Shown here: piece after piece, positions 11,788-22,561 of the stretch | Numbering within the stretch: position 1 is the first letter of the stretch | Layout: every line of letters starts with the position of its first letter | From: Ahaetulla prasina | Taxonomy: Eukaryota > Chordata > Lepidosauria > Squamata > Colubridae | DNA: 64,000 bases | NCBI RefSeq assembly: GCF_028640845.1 | Contig: NC_080539.1 | Coordinates: 105,860,554 to 105,924,553, forward strand | Reading direction: 5' to 3' | The notes under the pieces: generated by a model | Seen by the model: only the letters and a program-made list of their open reading frames with translations | Databases searched by the model: none | What the model was told of the DNA's origin: nothing | Position numbers and translations under genes: made by a program

Positions 11788-12000
11788 GGATCAAGAAAGA
11801 AGAAATTTCCTGAGAGAGCAATCAATCAGTGCAACGACTTGCCCCCCCTCCTCCACCCAGAAGTTGTGGGTGCTCCAACACTTGAGGTTTTAAAGAGATT
11901 GGGCAGCCTTGTGTCTGAAATTGTGTAGGGTTGCTTGAGCAGGGGTTGGACTAGAAGACCTCTAAGGTCCCTTCAACCTCTGTTATTCTAATATTCTGAT
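11788..12000 (+). mobile_element. CR1 LINE 3' end
   Basis: 5'-truncated CR1. It contains the GAAGTTGTGGGTGCTCCAACACTTGAGG-type C-terminal region and the tail GGGGTTGGACTAGAAGACCT with TATTCTAATATTCTGAT repeats. Non-coding remnant. Confidence 0.75.
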
Positions 12001-12551
12001 AGCAGCACCTTGGAGAGTTCCAAGCAAGCAGTCTATTCTAACAAAACAAAACAAAAAAACCCCTGGAGTCTGATGATACTGTGTAATTCCTGCTGTCCAG
12101 ACTTTGAATATTGAGGGTTTTTCTAGAACATATAGCAATATAAAGCACAATCATCCATTACTGGGCAAATGCTGTGGAGCAAGAAGGGATATGAGCCGAG
12201 ACTGAGGAAAAGATATTTATTCTAGTCTCAGCTAGTATTTGATGTGATTTGCATTCTTAATTTTGAATCCATTACAATACTGCCTAGTCATGGTGACCTA
12301 AGTGCCAGTGTTCATTCTTGCTTTGGATTAAGTTTCCAATGTGGATCTTGCCTGATGTCCTTCTGGCCAGCCATAAATAAAAAGAAAATCATAATAAATA
12401 TACCAATTATCTTCTTACTTTCTCTTTTTTCCCTTATTCCAATCTATCTTTCCTTCACCTTATATCTCTCCCTTTACTTGGCAAAATGTACTCTACAATT
12501 TTTGCCTTTTATTTTACTTCCTTTATTGCAACACAGCAATAGCACTTAGAA

Positions 12552-13094
12552 TAGAATAGGATAGAATATTTTTATTTATAGACCGCCCTTCTCCCGAAGG
12601 ACTCAGGGTGGTGTACAGCCAAGAATAAAATACAGGAAAAACAACAATACAAAACTAAGAACAACCCTTAAAAAAACCTATTTGATATGGCTACTTACAG
12701 ATAAAATATTACCCTCTAAAATTTACAAAAAATTTAAAACCCATAAAATCAATTTGATAATTTAAAATTTAAGCGAGTCCAGCAAGACGAAATAAGTAGG
12801 TTTTAAGTTCGCGGCAGAAGGTCCTAAGGTCAGGTATTTGTCGGAGTCCAGGGGGAAGCTCGTTCCATAGGGTAGGAGCCTCCACAGAGAAGGTCCTCCC
12901 CCTGGGGGCCGCCAGCCGACATTGCTTGGCTGACGGCACCCTGAGGAGCCCCTCTCTGTGAGAGCGCACCGGTCGTTGGGAGATAGACGTTGGCAGTAGA
13001 CGGTCCCGTAGGTATCCCGGTCCTAAGCCATGAAGCGCTTTAAAGGTAGCAACTAACACCTTGAAGTGCACCTGGAAGACAACAGGCAGCCAGT
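12552..13094 (-). mobile_element. L2 LINE 3' end with ORF2 C-terminus
   Basis: The minus-strand frame 13116-12769 encodes LHWLPVVFQVHFKVLV, FKALHGLGPGYLRDRLL, HREGLLRVPSAKQCRLAAPR and TLWNELPPGLRQIPDLRTF. It is closely similar to the C-terminus of the 609-codon L2 at 37.0-38.9 kb. The 3' UTR ends at the GCCCTTCTCCCGAAGGACTCA motif. 5' truncated. Confidence 0.85.
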
Positions 13095-13096
13095 GC

Positions 13097-13302
13097 AGAC
13101 TTATACACCATTTCATAGTGCTTTGCAGCCCTCTCTAAGCAGTTTACAGAGTCAGCTTATTGCCCCCAACAATCTGGGTCCTCATTTTATCAACCTTGGA
13201 AGGATGGAAAGCTGAGTCAACCTTGAGCCGGTGAGAATCGAACTGCTAGCAGTCGGCAGAATTACAGTATCCTGCAACACCAACATTGGGCTATCCCGGC
13301 TC
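13097..13302 (-). mobile_element. tRNA-derived SINE with L2-like tail
   Basis: The reverse strand reads from a tRNA-like head into GGCTCAAGGTTGACTCAGC and GATTGTTGGGGGCAATAAGC, and ends AAAGCACTATGAAATGG. A second copy is at 43050-43268. It directly abuts the L2 fragment to its left. Confidence 0.65.
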
Positions 13303-13789
13303 CTTAATCATAGCAATCCCATTTGCTGAAAAACACTGACTTTTCTGCTGCTCTCATCTACTTTACAAAAACATCCTCCTATTTAGACAAAAGCTCTCAA
13401 TGTTACCCACACTGTGCTTCCATGGAGGGGACAATACGTTTTAGTTCCAGGGCCAGGATTACAGAAAGAATTCTCTATCAGCAAAATAATATTCCTTCTC
13501 TCCATTATTTGTGTCCCAGGAGCTTGTGCTATTTCCTAAAATAATTATTACAAGGGACTCAGATCAACACTCATATTCTTGGAGTTTAAAGGATTCTGTG
13601 TATACTTATAGGCATTCCTGACTAGGAATTTGATTGAATAGTGATTAATCAATTAAACAAGTTTATAACTATAAAAAGGATAATTGTTTAAAGTAAAAAC
13701 ATTATAAGGATAGGTAAAGCCATCTTTCTAGGCACAACAGCTATCGCCTGTTGCTCTTTCAGGTTCTGGTGCAGGACTTTGCATGTGCA

Positions 13790-13977
13790 GGAGCTTCTGG
13801 TTTCCGGTGTGAACATGCACACACACCAACTGGTCTTTGCACATGGATGTGCACAAGGAACCGGACGACCAGGTGACCGGTGCTCATATGCACACCAGAA
13901 ACTGGAAGCTCAGCTTCCCAGCACACCGCGCGCACTCTTGTTTTGGCACACGGTGCCGAAAAAGTTTGCCAACACTG
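13790..13977. mobile_element. hAT fragment, SPIN-like right end
   Basis: The right end reads TTTTGGCACACGGTGCCGAA then AAAGTTTGCCAACACTG. This resembles the 3' terminus of SPIN-type hAT elements as I remember it. No matching left terminus or duplication was found, so the left boundary is approximate. Confidence 0.35.
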
Positions 13978-14128
13978 GCCTAGAAGATGGCTAGCTACAT
14001 GATAGGGTCATAAGACTAATCAATTAATAAACTAATAAAGGCTAGCTACATCATATCCAGGTCTGATAAAATCCTTGGGTGTTAAATAAACAGGGCGGTA
14101 GGGTGTAAACAAATGGTGTAGGGTCTCC

Positions 14129-14195
14129 TGCTTGGGCAGCGGGTTGGACTAGATGACCTACAAGGTTCCTTCCAATTCTGTTAATCTATTAATCT
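14129..14195 (+). mobile_element. CR1 LINE 3' tail
   Basis: Short CR1 3' end: TAGGGTCTCCTGCTTGGGCA, then GGGTTGGACTAGATGACC, then CCTTCCAATTCTGTTAATCT. No coding part. Confidence 0.7.
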
Positions 14196-14266
14196 AGCAG
14201 ATTTACAGTATGAGATCAATACCTTCCAACAAAGCTATTCATTGCATTACAATAAATAGGACAAAC

Positions 14267-14555
14267 CAGAGATGGGTTTCAGCAGGTTCTGACCAGTAAA
14301 TTTTGAGTAGTTCAGAGAACTGGTGGTAAAAATTCTGACTGGCCCCACCCCCATGTATTCTCTGCCTCCCGAGTCTCAGCTGATCGGGAAGTAATGGGGA
14401 TTTTGCAGTATCCTTCCCCTGGAGTGGGGTGGGAATGGAGATTTTACAGTATCCTTCCCCTGCCACTCCCACCACACCACACCCACCAAGCTATGCCACA
14501 CCCACCAAGCCACATCCACAGAACCGGTAGTAAAAAAAATTGAAACCCACCACTG
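14267..14555. mobile_element. hAT non-autonomous transposon (GGTTC-rich family, copy 7)
   Basis: CAGAGATGGGTTTCAG start and TTGAAACCCACCACTG end, with a perfect 8-bp duplication GGACAAAC (14259-14266, 14556-14563). Opposite orientation to copies 3 and 5. Confidence 0.9.
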
Positions 14556-15050
14556 GGACAAACCTATGTAGATTCTAAAACTGTGAGGGTTGAGGAGGAG
14601 GAATGGGTTGTTCTTTTCCCTTTGAGAAGCCATAAAACTATTTCAGGGGCTTGCTTTTATTTCAGGTTCACAGCATATCAAATTGCTAAAATAAGATTAC
14701 TGTTAAAACAGGGCAATAAAGTATCAAAATGCATTGCTTCCAGAGGAAAGAAAGATGCCATTCATAAAGCTGCAATTGTCTCAAGACTCATTATTTTACC
14801 GTTTTGTCTGTTAGTTATACAGGACCAGGCCATAAATCATTGACTGTGTCTGAGCAAAGATGTCCGGCATATGAAATTGCTTAAATCTATTGGGCTGGAA
14901 AATACACAACAGAGGACGCTGGATCCCCTAGCAGGTTGTTATGCAGAACTGAAGGTCAGTATTCGGGTTTTGGAGTAGATATAGCTGAATAAGCCTGATT
15001 AGTCCTACCGTATTGATGAAAATACTGTATAGTAGGTAAGTAAATAGTAA

Positions 15051-15400
15051 GGGTTGCGGTGGCTCAGTGGCTAAGACGCTGAGCTTGTTGATCGAAAGGT
15101 CGGCAGTTCAGCAGTTTGAATCCCTAGTGCCACGTAACAGGGTAAGATCCCGTTACTTGTCCCATCTTCTGCCAACCTAGCAGTTCAAAAGCACTTAAAA
15201 AAGCAAGTAGAAAAATAGGGACCACCTTTGGTGGGAAGGTAACAGCATTCCCTGCACCTTTGGTGTTGAGTCATGCCAGCCACATGACCATAGAGATGTC
15301 TTAGGACAGCGCTGGCTCTTTGGCTTTGAAACGGAGATGAGCACCACCCCCTAGAGTCAGGAACAACTAGCACATATGTGTGAGAGGAACCTTTACCTTT
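15051..15400 (+). mobile_element. Sauria-type tRNA-derived SINE, full length
   Basis: About 350 bp. An A-box-like TGGCTCAGTGG (about 15059-15069) and a B-box-like AGTTTGAATCC (about 15113-15123) mark the tRNA-derived Pol III promoter. The body contains TAGGGACCACCTTTGGTGGG and TCTTTGGCTTTGAAACGGAG, and the tail ends AACCTTTACCTTT. I recall such tails as BovB-related. Other copies: 36172-36519, 47945-48815 (split), 58236-58588. Confidence 0.85.
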
Positions 15401-15739
15401 TTATTAATGAAAAAGTTGAAACAATGTACAATAAATACTGGCCAGTGGTGTAATACAATGCTTCTCCTCTTTACAGTAAAGTCATGGTCACAAGCAAATG
15501 ATCATTAGCCTCCCCCCCTTTTTTTTCTTAACATCATGCCTTATCTATCCATAGGAGTGCTTCCTGTTCCCTTTCTCTCTCTGACTTGGCATTCTGATAA
15601 TCCCAGAAGCCCAATCAAAACCAGGGAATTTCTTTCTGCCCTTAATTTGCTGTCTTGTGAGTCAAAAGATTAGAGTGACAATCCAGGAGAAGTTTTGGAA
15701 ATAAGTAGATGCCCTGTTATTACCGGAGAGGGGACTAGG

Positions 15740-15890
15740 TAGTAATAGTAACAGAGTTGGGAGGGACTTTGGAGGTCATCTAGTCCAACCCCCTGCTCAC
15801 GCAGGAGACCTATACTAAGGATTCGAACCGTCGACCTTTCTGATCGACAAGCTCAGCGTCTTAGCCACTGAGCCACCTAGGGGGCTGCCT
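15740..15890 (-). mobile_element. Composite SINE: tRNA-like head joined to CR1 3' tail
   Basis: On the reverse strand a tRNA-like head (GGTGGCTCAGTGGCTAAGAC, later GGTTCGAATCC) runs directly into the CR1 3' end (GTCTCCTGCGTGAGCAGGGG, GGTTGGACTAGATGACC), finishing in a GTTACTATTACT microtail. Flanking GGGACTAG on both sides suggests a target-site duplication. The structure implies mobilisation by the CR1 machinery. Confidence 0.7.
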
Positions 15891-16057
15891 AGGGACTAGC
15901 CCTTTTCTACATGTATATAATTTCCTGAACACACACACACACAGATATGATACACACGCCATAGGATAAGGATTAATGTGCTTTGAATTTGTGGGAGAAG
16001 AATTTTATCTCAACTCTAAATATTAATATTGTCCTTCCTACCTATCCTTCTTGACAG

Positions 16058-16090
16058 ATGACACTCCTCTGCAGGAAGACACAAGACTAA
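16058..16090 (+). promoter_or_regulatory. Candidate TAAR1 5' UTR acceptor and upstream ORF
   Basis: A pyrimidine-rich run ending CCTTCTTGACAG at 16057 looks like a 3' splice acceptor 143 bp upstream of the preferred TAAR1 start. Directly after it is a 10-codon upstream ORF (ATG 16058, TAA 16088-16090). Another ATG with an immediate TGA occurs near 16140. If the exon begins here, the upstream ORFs could damp translation. No transcript evidence is available. Confidence 0.35.
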
Positions 16091-16200
16091 GGAATTCCTG
16101 GTTCTTGCAACTAAAAGAAGATTATCCGTAGGATTGCGCATGTGATATCGATAGGACTGCGCCTGAGATGGGCTTGCATTTATCTGAACCTTTTGAAGGG

Positions 16201-17208
16201 ATGCAGTTGTGCTGTGAATCCATCAATGGCTCCTGCATAAAGAACAGCTGGTCAATGAGCATCCGATTTTCCATGTACATCTTCATGCTGTGTGTGATCC
16301 TGGCTACTGTGGCTGGCAATCTGGCTGTTATCATCTCCGTATCACATTTCAAGCAGCTCCAGACGCCTACAAATTTCCTTATACTCTCAATGGCCACGGT
16401 GGATTTCCTTCTTGGCTTCTGTGTCATGCCTTACAGCATGATAAGATCCGTTGAGAACTGCTGGTACTTTGGAGAGTTCTTCTGCAAAATCCACACCAGT
16501 GTGGATATCATGCTGAGCACGGCTTCCATTTTCCATCTTTCCTTTATCTCAATTGACCGTTACTATGCAGTCTGTGACCCGCTGCGATACAAAACTAAGA
16601 TAAACACTTCTGTCATATTAATCATGATTTTTATCAGTTGGATATTTCCTGCCTTGTTCGCTTTTGGACTGGTCTTTTTGAAACTCAACGTATTGGGAGC
16701 AGAAGAAAAGTTCCACGAGTTTATTTATTGTGTGGGAGGATGCTTCGTCTTTTTCAATGAAACTTCGGGTGTAGTGGCCTCCATGTTTTCCTTTTACATC
16801 CCTGGGTTTGTCATGCTAGTTGTCTATGGGAAGATATACATAATAGCCCAAAGGCAAGCCAGATCCATTACAGCTGCTATGAGCCAAATACAGATAAGGT
16901 TTGAACTACAGCGTCATATCTCCCAAAACAGAGAACGAAAAGCTGCAAAAACATTAGGTATAGTGGTTGGGGTTTTCCTCATATGCTGGTCCCCATTCTT
17001 CTTCTGCACCCTCTTGAGCCCATTTATGAATTATACAATCCCACCTCTCCTTATTGATGCAATGGTTTGGTTTGGTTATTTGAATTCAACACTGAACCCA
17101 ATTGTTTATGCATACTTTTATTTATGGTTTCGAAGGGCCCTGAAGCTGATTTTATTGGGGAGGGTTTTTCAGCAGGATTCATCCAGAACTCAATTATTTT
17201 TGGAATAA
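16201..17208 (+). CDS. TAAR1: Trace amine-associated receptor 1
   Basis: Single-exon, 335-residue class A GPCR. In mammals TAAR1 binds trace amines (tyramine, beta-phenylethylamine) and thyronamines and signals through Gs. Seven hydrophobic segments are visible. Landmarks in this numbering: N40 in TM1, D68 in TM2, C95 before TM3, the amine-binding aspartate D102 (HTSVDIML), DRY at 119-121, and the TAAR family signature [16 protein letters not shown] in TM7. The sequence tracks mammalian TAAR1 closely ([47 protein letters not shown] near the end). An in-frame ATG at 16168 would add 11 residues. I prefer 16201 because MQLCC...INGSC aligns with the known N-terminus and its NGS glycosylation site. 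No breaks. The stop overlaps an AATAAA and a hAT insertion follows 2 bp later. Confidence 0.95.
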   Translation: MQLCCESINGSCIKNSWSMSIRFSMYIFMLCVILATVAGNLAVIISVSHFKQLQTPTNFLILSMATVDFLLGFCVMPYSMIRSVENCWYFGEFFCKIHTSVDIMLSTASIFHLSFISIDRYYAVCDPLRYKTKINTSVILIMIFISWIFPALFAFGLVFLKLNVLGAEEKFHEFIYCVGGCFVFFNETSGVVASMFSFYIPGFVMLVVYGKIYIIAQRQARSITAAMSQIQIRFELQRHISQNRERKAAKTLGIVVGVFLICWSPFFFCTLLSPFMNYTIPPLLIDAMVWFGYLNSTLNPIVYAYFYLWFRRALKLILLGRVFQQDSSRTQLFLE

Positions 17209-17209
17209 A
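17204..17209 (+). promoter_or_regulatory. AATAAA overlapping the TAAR1 stop codon
   Basis: The canonical polyadenylation hexamer spans the stop codon (TAA, 17206-17208). It lies within the 8-bp target duplication of the adjacent hAT, so a second AATAAA exists at 17474-17479. Which one is used, if either, is unknown. Confidence 0.4.
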
Positions 17210-17210
17210 C

Positions 17211-17472
17211 CAGGGGTGAAATCTACTTACCTTCCCTACCAGTTCAGAAGTGTATGCGCCACGCATCATGTGCATGTGCAGACCCTCTGTGCATGCGCAA
17301 ACCCTTCTGCACATGCGCAGAGAGTAAAAAACAGGTTACTTCCTTGTTAAAACCAGGAAGTAATGATGACCGGGCAGGTGGGCGGAGCCTCACGCTGCTG
17401 TCGCTACCGGTTTTCCAAACCACCCGCCACCATCGCTACCATTTCGGCCGAACCGGTAGCATTTCACCCTTT
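17211..17472. mobile_element. hAT transposon at the TAAR1 stop codon (GGTTC-rich family, copy 8)
   Basis: Starts CAGGGGTGAAATC and ends GCATTTCACCCTTT (terminal bases degraded). It is flanked by the perfect 8-bp duplication GAATAAAC (17203-17210, 17473-17480). The left duplication contains the last codon and stop of TAAR1, so insertion left the protein unchanged but made the start of the 3' UTR transposon-derived. Confidence 0.9.
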
Positions 17473-17480
17473 GAATAAAC

Positions 17481-18627
17481 CATACTGAAAGGGAGACACA
17501 GTTCCTCAATATTTCTTTCTCCTCAGAGGTGAGGGTAAAGGAGAATTTAGTGTAACTTTGTAAGTTTAAAGTGTAAACTTGTAAGTTTAACAGAAATGAG
17601 ACATTAAAAATGAGAATAACTAAATAATATGTGCAGCTAATTTTCTTTCCAGCAACAACATGGACTTTGAGATAGAACTATGAAGGAAAGGCCTCCATAC
17701 TGCAAGGAGACCAGGGTGGGATAAAAAAGTGCCACATTAGACTTTGGTGGCTGATCTATCTTTGCTGTTTCAATTCCTTTAAGCTGAGTGCTCCAGAGAT
17801 ATTTGTTTACATACTTTTTAAAATAATCCTAATATTGTCCCAAGATATCTTCGGATGGTCCATAATATCACCTCCTTTAGGTAAACAGCATACCTGATGT
17901 CACACGTTCCGTCATTTCTTTCAAAACAATCAAGAATTTCAAAGTTTTCCTCAGCTGAGGAAGCTTTTTCCTCCCTTTCTCTACTGGAGATTTCAACACA
18001 AACATACTTCTGTGGTATGGCCATATGCTAAATAAATAAATACATTCTTTGTCCCGCTTTAGTTTACTTAGTTGGTGGGAAGGCAGTACACTTAGGAAGA
18101 AATGATATCAACAATGGGGAGAGGGGCACAACAGATACCATAAAGTAGTGTACATGTAGTAAGTGACTTGGATGGACAAAGAAAGTTGTAAGTGTTCAGT
18201 TGACTAGCGCTGGTAACGTTCACTTCCCATTTCTTATAAAAACAAAATTGAGACTCAGGAAAGTCATGCGTAGACAAATACACTTCATGCTACATAAATA
18301 CCGTTCCTCTATTTATCGGTCGTGTATGAATGAATTCATGTTCTATAGATACATGCTATGTGAGAACTAATTGTACTTGTAGCTGAGAACCCACTATATA
18401 GCTATATGCTCCTCCCAGGGAGAATGAATGTTGCATTTTGCTTTTGAATGGCATGTTAAAGGCTACATTTCTCTCACTTATTTAGTCAGTGAAGCTCCTT
18501 CTGTTTTCCCCATCAAAAAGCAGGGTATGATAAACAGTTGAGAAATGCCAGTGGAAATGGAATATGGGGGGCAAATTAAACTGCCCCCCATCCTAGGGAA
18601 TCAATCTGCTTGTAGTGCAGCAGTGAC
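17481..18627. other. Intergenic DNA, no feature recognised
   Basis: AT-rich sequence downstream of TAAR1. No TAAR pseudogene, RNA gene or classifiable repeat was seen. A possible minus-strand frame at 18024-17818 has no recognisable motif. Confidence 0.4.
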
Positions 18628-18675
18628 AAGAGGGTCTACTGCTTGTGCAGGGGGTTGGGCTAGATTAGATTAAAT

Positions 18676-18812
18676 CAGTGGTGGGATTCAGCCAGTTCGC
18701 AGCACTTCAGGAGAACCGGTTGTTAATATTCTGAGCCGTTTGGTGAACTGGTTGTTGGAAGAAATCATTAGGGCAGAGAACCGGTTGCTAAATTATTTGA
18801 ATCCCACCACTG
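18676..18812. mobile_element. hAT non-autonomous transposon (GGTTC-rich family, copy 9, minimal)
   Basis: CAGTGGTGGGATTCAG start and TTGAATCCCACCACTG end, with a perfect 8-bp duplication GATTAAAT (18668-18675, 18813-18820). At 137 bp it is the shortest complete copy and shows the minimal ends. Confidence 0.92.
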
Positions 18813-18815
18813 GAT

Positions 18816-19550
18816 TAAATTAATAGAGTTGGAAGGGACCTTGTAGGTCATCTAGTCCACCCTCTACCCACCCTGCCCAAGCAGGAGACCCTACATCATT
18901 TCTGACAAATGGCAGTCAAATCTTGTCCTGAAAGCCTCCAGTGATGAAGCTCCCACAACTTCCGAATGCAAGTTGTTCCCTTGGTTGATTGTTCTCACTG
19001 TCAGAAAGTTCCTCCTTATTTTTATGTTGAATTTCTCCTTGGTTAGTTTCCATCCATTATTCCTTGTCTGGCCTTCAGGTCCCTTGGAAAATAGCTTGAC
19101 CCCCTCCTCTCTGTGGCAGGCCCTCAAATATTGGAACACTGCTATCATGTCTCCCCTGGTCTTTCTCTTTACTAGACTAGCCATGCCCAGTTCCTGTAAC
19201 CGTTTTTCATATGTTTTAGTTTCCAGTCCACTAATCATCCTAGTTGCCCTTCTCTGGACTTTTTCTAGAGTCTCAACATCTTTTTTATAGTATGGTGAGC
19301 AAAACTGGATGCAGTACTCTAAGTGTGGTCTTACTAAGGCTTTATAGAGTGGTATTAGTACCTCACTTGATCTTGAGTGTATCCCTCTGTTAATGCAATT
19401 TAAGATTGCATTGCCTTTTTTAGCTGCCACTGCACACTGCTGGCTCATATTTCGCTGATTGTCCACTAAGACTCCAAGATCCCTCTCACAGTCACTGCTA
19501 TTAAGCCTGGTTTCACCCAGTCTCTACGTGTACTTTTGTTTTTTCTTCTT
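18816..19550 (-). mobile_element. CR1 LINE, ORF2 C-terminal part
   Basis: The minus-strand open frame (19466-18891, about 190 codons, no start of its own) has typical CR1 C-terminal motifs: [56 protein letters not shown] and LRTINQGN-like spacing. The 3' end carries the CR1 tail (CTACAAGGTCCCTTCCAACT on the minus strand). 5' truncated. The frame is unusually intact for a truncated CR1. Confidence 0.85.
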
Positions 19551-19605
19551 TAAGTGACTAGAAGACCTCCAAGGTCCCGCCCAACTGTTATTCTGTTACT
19601 CTATC

Positions 19606-21660
19606 TTCAGAATGAATTCAGTACGAATTCAGCATCCAGCTTCCTTTGTGCAAACTGAGTGTGACACATGATTACAGATAAAATATAGCTATTATGTCAC
19701 TTATGGGTCTATTTTTGCTCTTGCAATACGTAGCAACATTTATCAATGTCATGATGTCACCCCAGTGTGCTGTTTCTTCTCCCTCTTCACTTCTGCCTAA
19801 TTGACTGCCATTAGCAGATCAAGGAAAACACAGCACAACCTGGTTTGCTGCTTTCCTCACAATATGCAATCCTGCTGCTACATCTGAAGGGATTGGGCCT
19901 TGTGATCTCTGTGTTTCATTTTAAAGGTTCCTGGAACAGTCAACTGTTCATTAAACTTTCCACAATTAAGGTCTACAAAACTTCAAAACTTTGCATAAGA
20001 GACTATGGCTCAAAACAGGACAAATATTTAATTTGACAACCATTCCTGAAGCTACTAGTCATCAGGATCATACTAAGAATAGGCAGAGGATAAATATCCA
20101 TGAGTTTGTAATCTGGAGATGAAATATCGGTAATAATTTGATCAGTGATTGTACATGAAGCTGAGCAATCAGTTTGGATTTCAAAATTTGGAGTGAAAAG
20201 AGATGTAATTGCAATGTGACTCAGTTTCTATACAAAAACATTAATGTTTGTCCATTATCACCATGGTGTTTATCTCCAGCTTTACAAACTTTGCAATCAT
20301 GTGCAATATATTGAACCACCACATGGTAAAAACCAAAGTAATTGTGGTAATCTTTCCAGCAAGGTTTAGTAAGAGTTTTTTGAGGGTATTCTATTCTGCA
20401 AAGAAACGAATTTAACTGGAAATGGGTGCTAAGCATTTTGAAGATTAAACAAGTGAGATTCCAGGAAGCCACTTAGTTTTGCAGTTTTTAAACTGATGGA
20501 CGCAACATTGGAAGAAGGCAATGAGACATCATTTTAATCTAGTTTATCAGGATGTCTGCTTGGATTAGTGGATTCTGAAAATGAGGACCTGGTGTCAGTA
20601 GTTGATACTGGGAACATGACTTCAGGATAAGCAACCATTTCTCTTGGATTAGACAATCACCCACTGATATGCATGCAGCACTTCAATTTAAGTTTCCTTG
20701 ATTAGTTTTGAAAACAGTCCTCTGAATTTTGGATTGAATATTTATGTCTTTATTATATATTACATTCCTTCCAAAGAAAGTTTATGTAAAGCTTACCACC
20801 ACTTAAGTGTATACTTGAACTTGGAAAAAAAAACCTTTGGCCTCTTGTGTCCGATTAGAGACAAACACTGCAGATTCCCAGAGAACCTTCTTGCCATCTG
20901 TTTTCAAAACAGAAGGCCTCATTTGGGAGAGCAACATTTTGCAGAAGTCCAGCAATACTTAACTTCATTAGCACCTTAATTGCCTCTGTTGTGTAGATCT
21001 CGCTTATTATAGCCCAGAAGTATCACAGAGATGCATTAACGAGGTCTCTGGTTTCTACTGAAACCCAGCAGAACAGCAAATCTGAAGCTCGTGAGAAATA
21101 TGTTTTGCTTTTTTTTTTTTTGTCCAACCCCACTATACTCATGTTTGCCAGGATGCAAACTTTGGCCTTCAGAGCATCATTTGCCCTATTAAGCCTGTGA
21201 CATTTGCTAACAACATCTCTAATTGCTACACTCATTGGTCAGTCCCCAAAGAGCATTCCTCACCTGCTTCCAATGGGTTTTCATTAGATGGCATCATATA
21301 CTTAACTTTCCTGAAAACTTTTGAACAGGTCATTGAGAGCAGTGACAACAGCAATAAGGATGGATTCTCACTAGCCATCTAGAGATCATGTGCCTGTGGA
21401 CTCAGCCCAATAATTCTTCCACTGTTTATCAGCAAATATGTTTGTTTGTTTTTCCCCTGTCGCTTTTGTCTTTCCTTCAGCTTTTCTTCTTGATTCTGCT
21501 ATATGGCTTGCTCTCCATCTCTATGGACTACTTTTCCAGGGTCTAAGTAGACATGATATTAATGTTCCCCAAATTCCATACTTTCTGAGTTGAATGCAGC
21601 ATGGGAAGAAAAGAGTTAAATCTTTCATTTCCTTTTTTTTTTAAGTGTCCTGGGAGACTC
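19606..21660. other. Intergenic DNA, no feature recognised
   Basis: Looks largely single-copy. I looked for remnants of other TAAR subtypes between TAAR1 and TAAR2 (TM3 D-x-M, DRY, NSxxNP) and recognised none. Confidence 0.4.
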
Positions 21661-21661
21661 C

Positions 21662-21788
21662 CAGAATAGTCTCCAACTTTGGCAACTTTAAGACTTGTGG
21701 ATTTCAACTCCCAGAATGAAGAGCTGGCTGAGGAATTCTGGGAGTTGAAGTCTACAAGTCTTAAAGTTGCCAAGATTGGATAGCCCTG
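21662..21788. mobile_element. Foldback MITE (AACTCCCAGA family), degraded copy
   Basis: A long imperfect inverted repeat: TGGCAACTTTAAGACTTGTG...CAACTCCCAGA on the left, TCTGGGAGTTGAAG...CAAGTCTTAAAGTTGCCA on the right. Related foldbacks at 57319-57453 and 62688-62822 have 8-bp hAT-type duplications. Here no duplication is recognisable. Confidence 0.7.
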
Positions 21789-21958
21789 CTTTGTTGTGTC
21801 TGTTATGCTCATTAAAAAAACAGCTCTTATCTTCCAAAAGCAGAATTCCACTCCTTTTCATCATTCTCATTTCAAAGCAAGCTCATTGGTTCAACCCGAT
21901 TCCCATAGATAATTTGCACTGGGATATAAATCATGGCCCATCATTTGATTTCACTTTC

Positions 21959-22556
21959 TGTTGTGACCCAGGCCCAAGTAGGTAGTAGGAAACTCAGTCA
22001 GTGTAAAAACAAACTTTATTCAGAATTACTTCATTCTCAGCGTAGTTCAACTAAATTAAAAGCAAATTCCTCCCAACACAATTTCTCAGTCCTATCACCA
22101 ACCTTGGTCTAATTAGGCAAACTGCCAAAGGCCTTTCTTGGCAAATGTTCAGAAGACACCGATATAAATGCAATAAGACAAAGCTGTCAACGTTGTTTTC
22201 CAGCAAAGAGCACAAATGCCGTTGCTGGTCTTTTAAGCCTTATGGGAGGGGCCAATCATCTCTTGGCCCTACTCCTGAGTTGTCCTCTTTGCTTGAGCTG
22301 CTCTTGCCTTCTGGCAGCTCTTCTCATGCGTGCATTAGGAACAGGCTCCTCCTGTTCCTCTGCCTCACTACTGTCAATCTCTGGAGGCTCTGGAGTCCGC
22401 ACCTCACTCCCCGATGATCCCGGCCCCACCTCAGCCTCCGATGCAGAGCCCTCATCCGGGCCTTCCCCAGCCTCCAGGACTGGACCACACTCTTCCTCAG
22501 CCTCATCACTGTCTGACTCAGTTGGCAGTTCCTTAGGCTGCTGGCAGACCACAACA
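21959..22556 (-). mobile_element. Solo LTR (TGTTGTG family)
   Basis: 598 bp, TG...CA ends (TGTTGTGACC / CCACAACA), flanked by a perfect 5-bp duplication CTTTC (21954-21958, 22557-22561). An AATAAA on the minus strand near its 3' end (complement of CTTTATT, about 22013) sets the orientation. The minus-strand frame from the LTR start is open and Glu/Ser-rich (DSDEAEEE, SSEAEEQEEP). No internal region remains. Confidence 0.8.
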
Positions 22557-22561
22557 CTTTC

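Larger units (their letters stand above)
18628..19605. mobile_element. CR1 tail (+) interrupted by an inverted CR1 and a hAT
   Basis: A plus-strand CR1 tail starts at 18628 (GGTCTACTGCTTGTGCAGGG, GGTTGGGCTAGAT) and appears to resume at 19553-19605 (GACTAGAAGACCTCCAAGGT, TGTTATTCTGTTA). Between them lie a hAT (18676-18812) and a minus-strand CR1 (18816-19550). The arrangement reads as CR1 inserted into CR1, followed by a hAT insertion. Confidence 0.6.

Noticed and set aside
15058..15123. Functional tRNA gene from A- and B-box matches
   Set aside because: The boxes belong to a SINE head. No cloverleaf or acceptor stem is apparent, and several sibling SINEs have the same head.
16168..16200. Upstream in-frame ATG as the TAAR1 start
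   Set aside because: Starting at 16201 gives an N-terminus that lines up with known TAAR1. The extra 11 residues have no counterpart I recognise, though use of the upstream ATG cannot be excluded.
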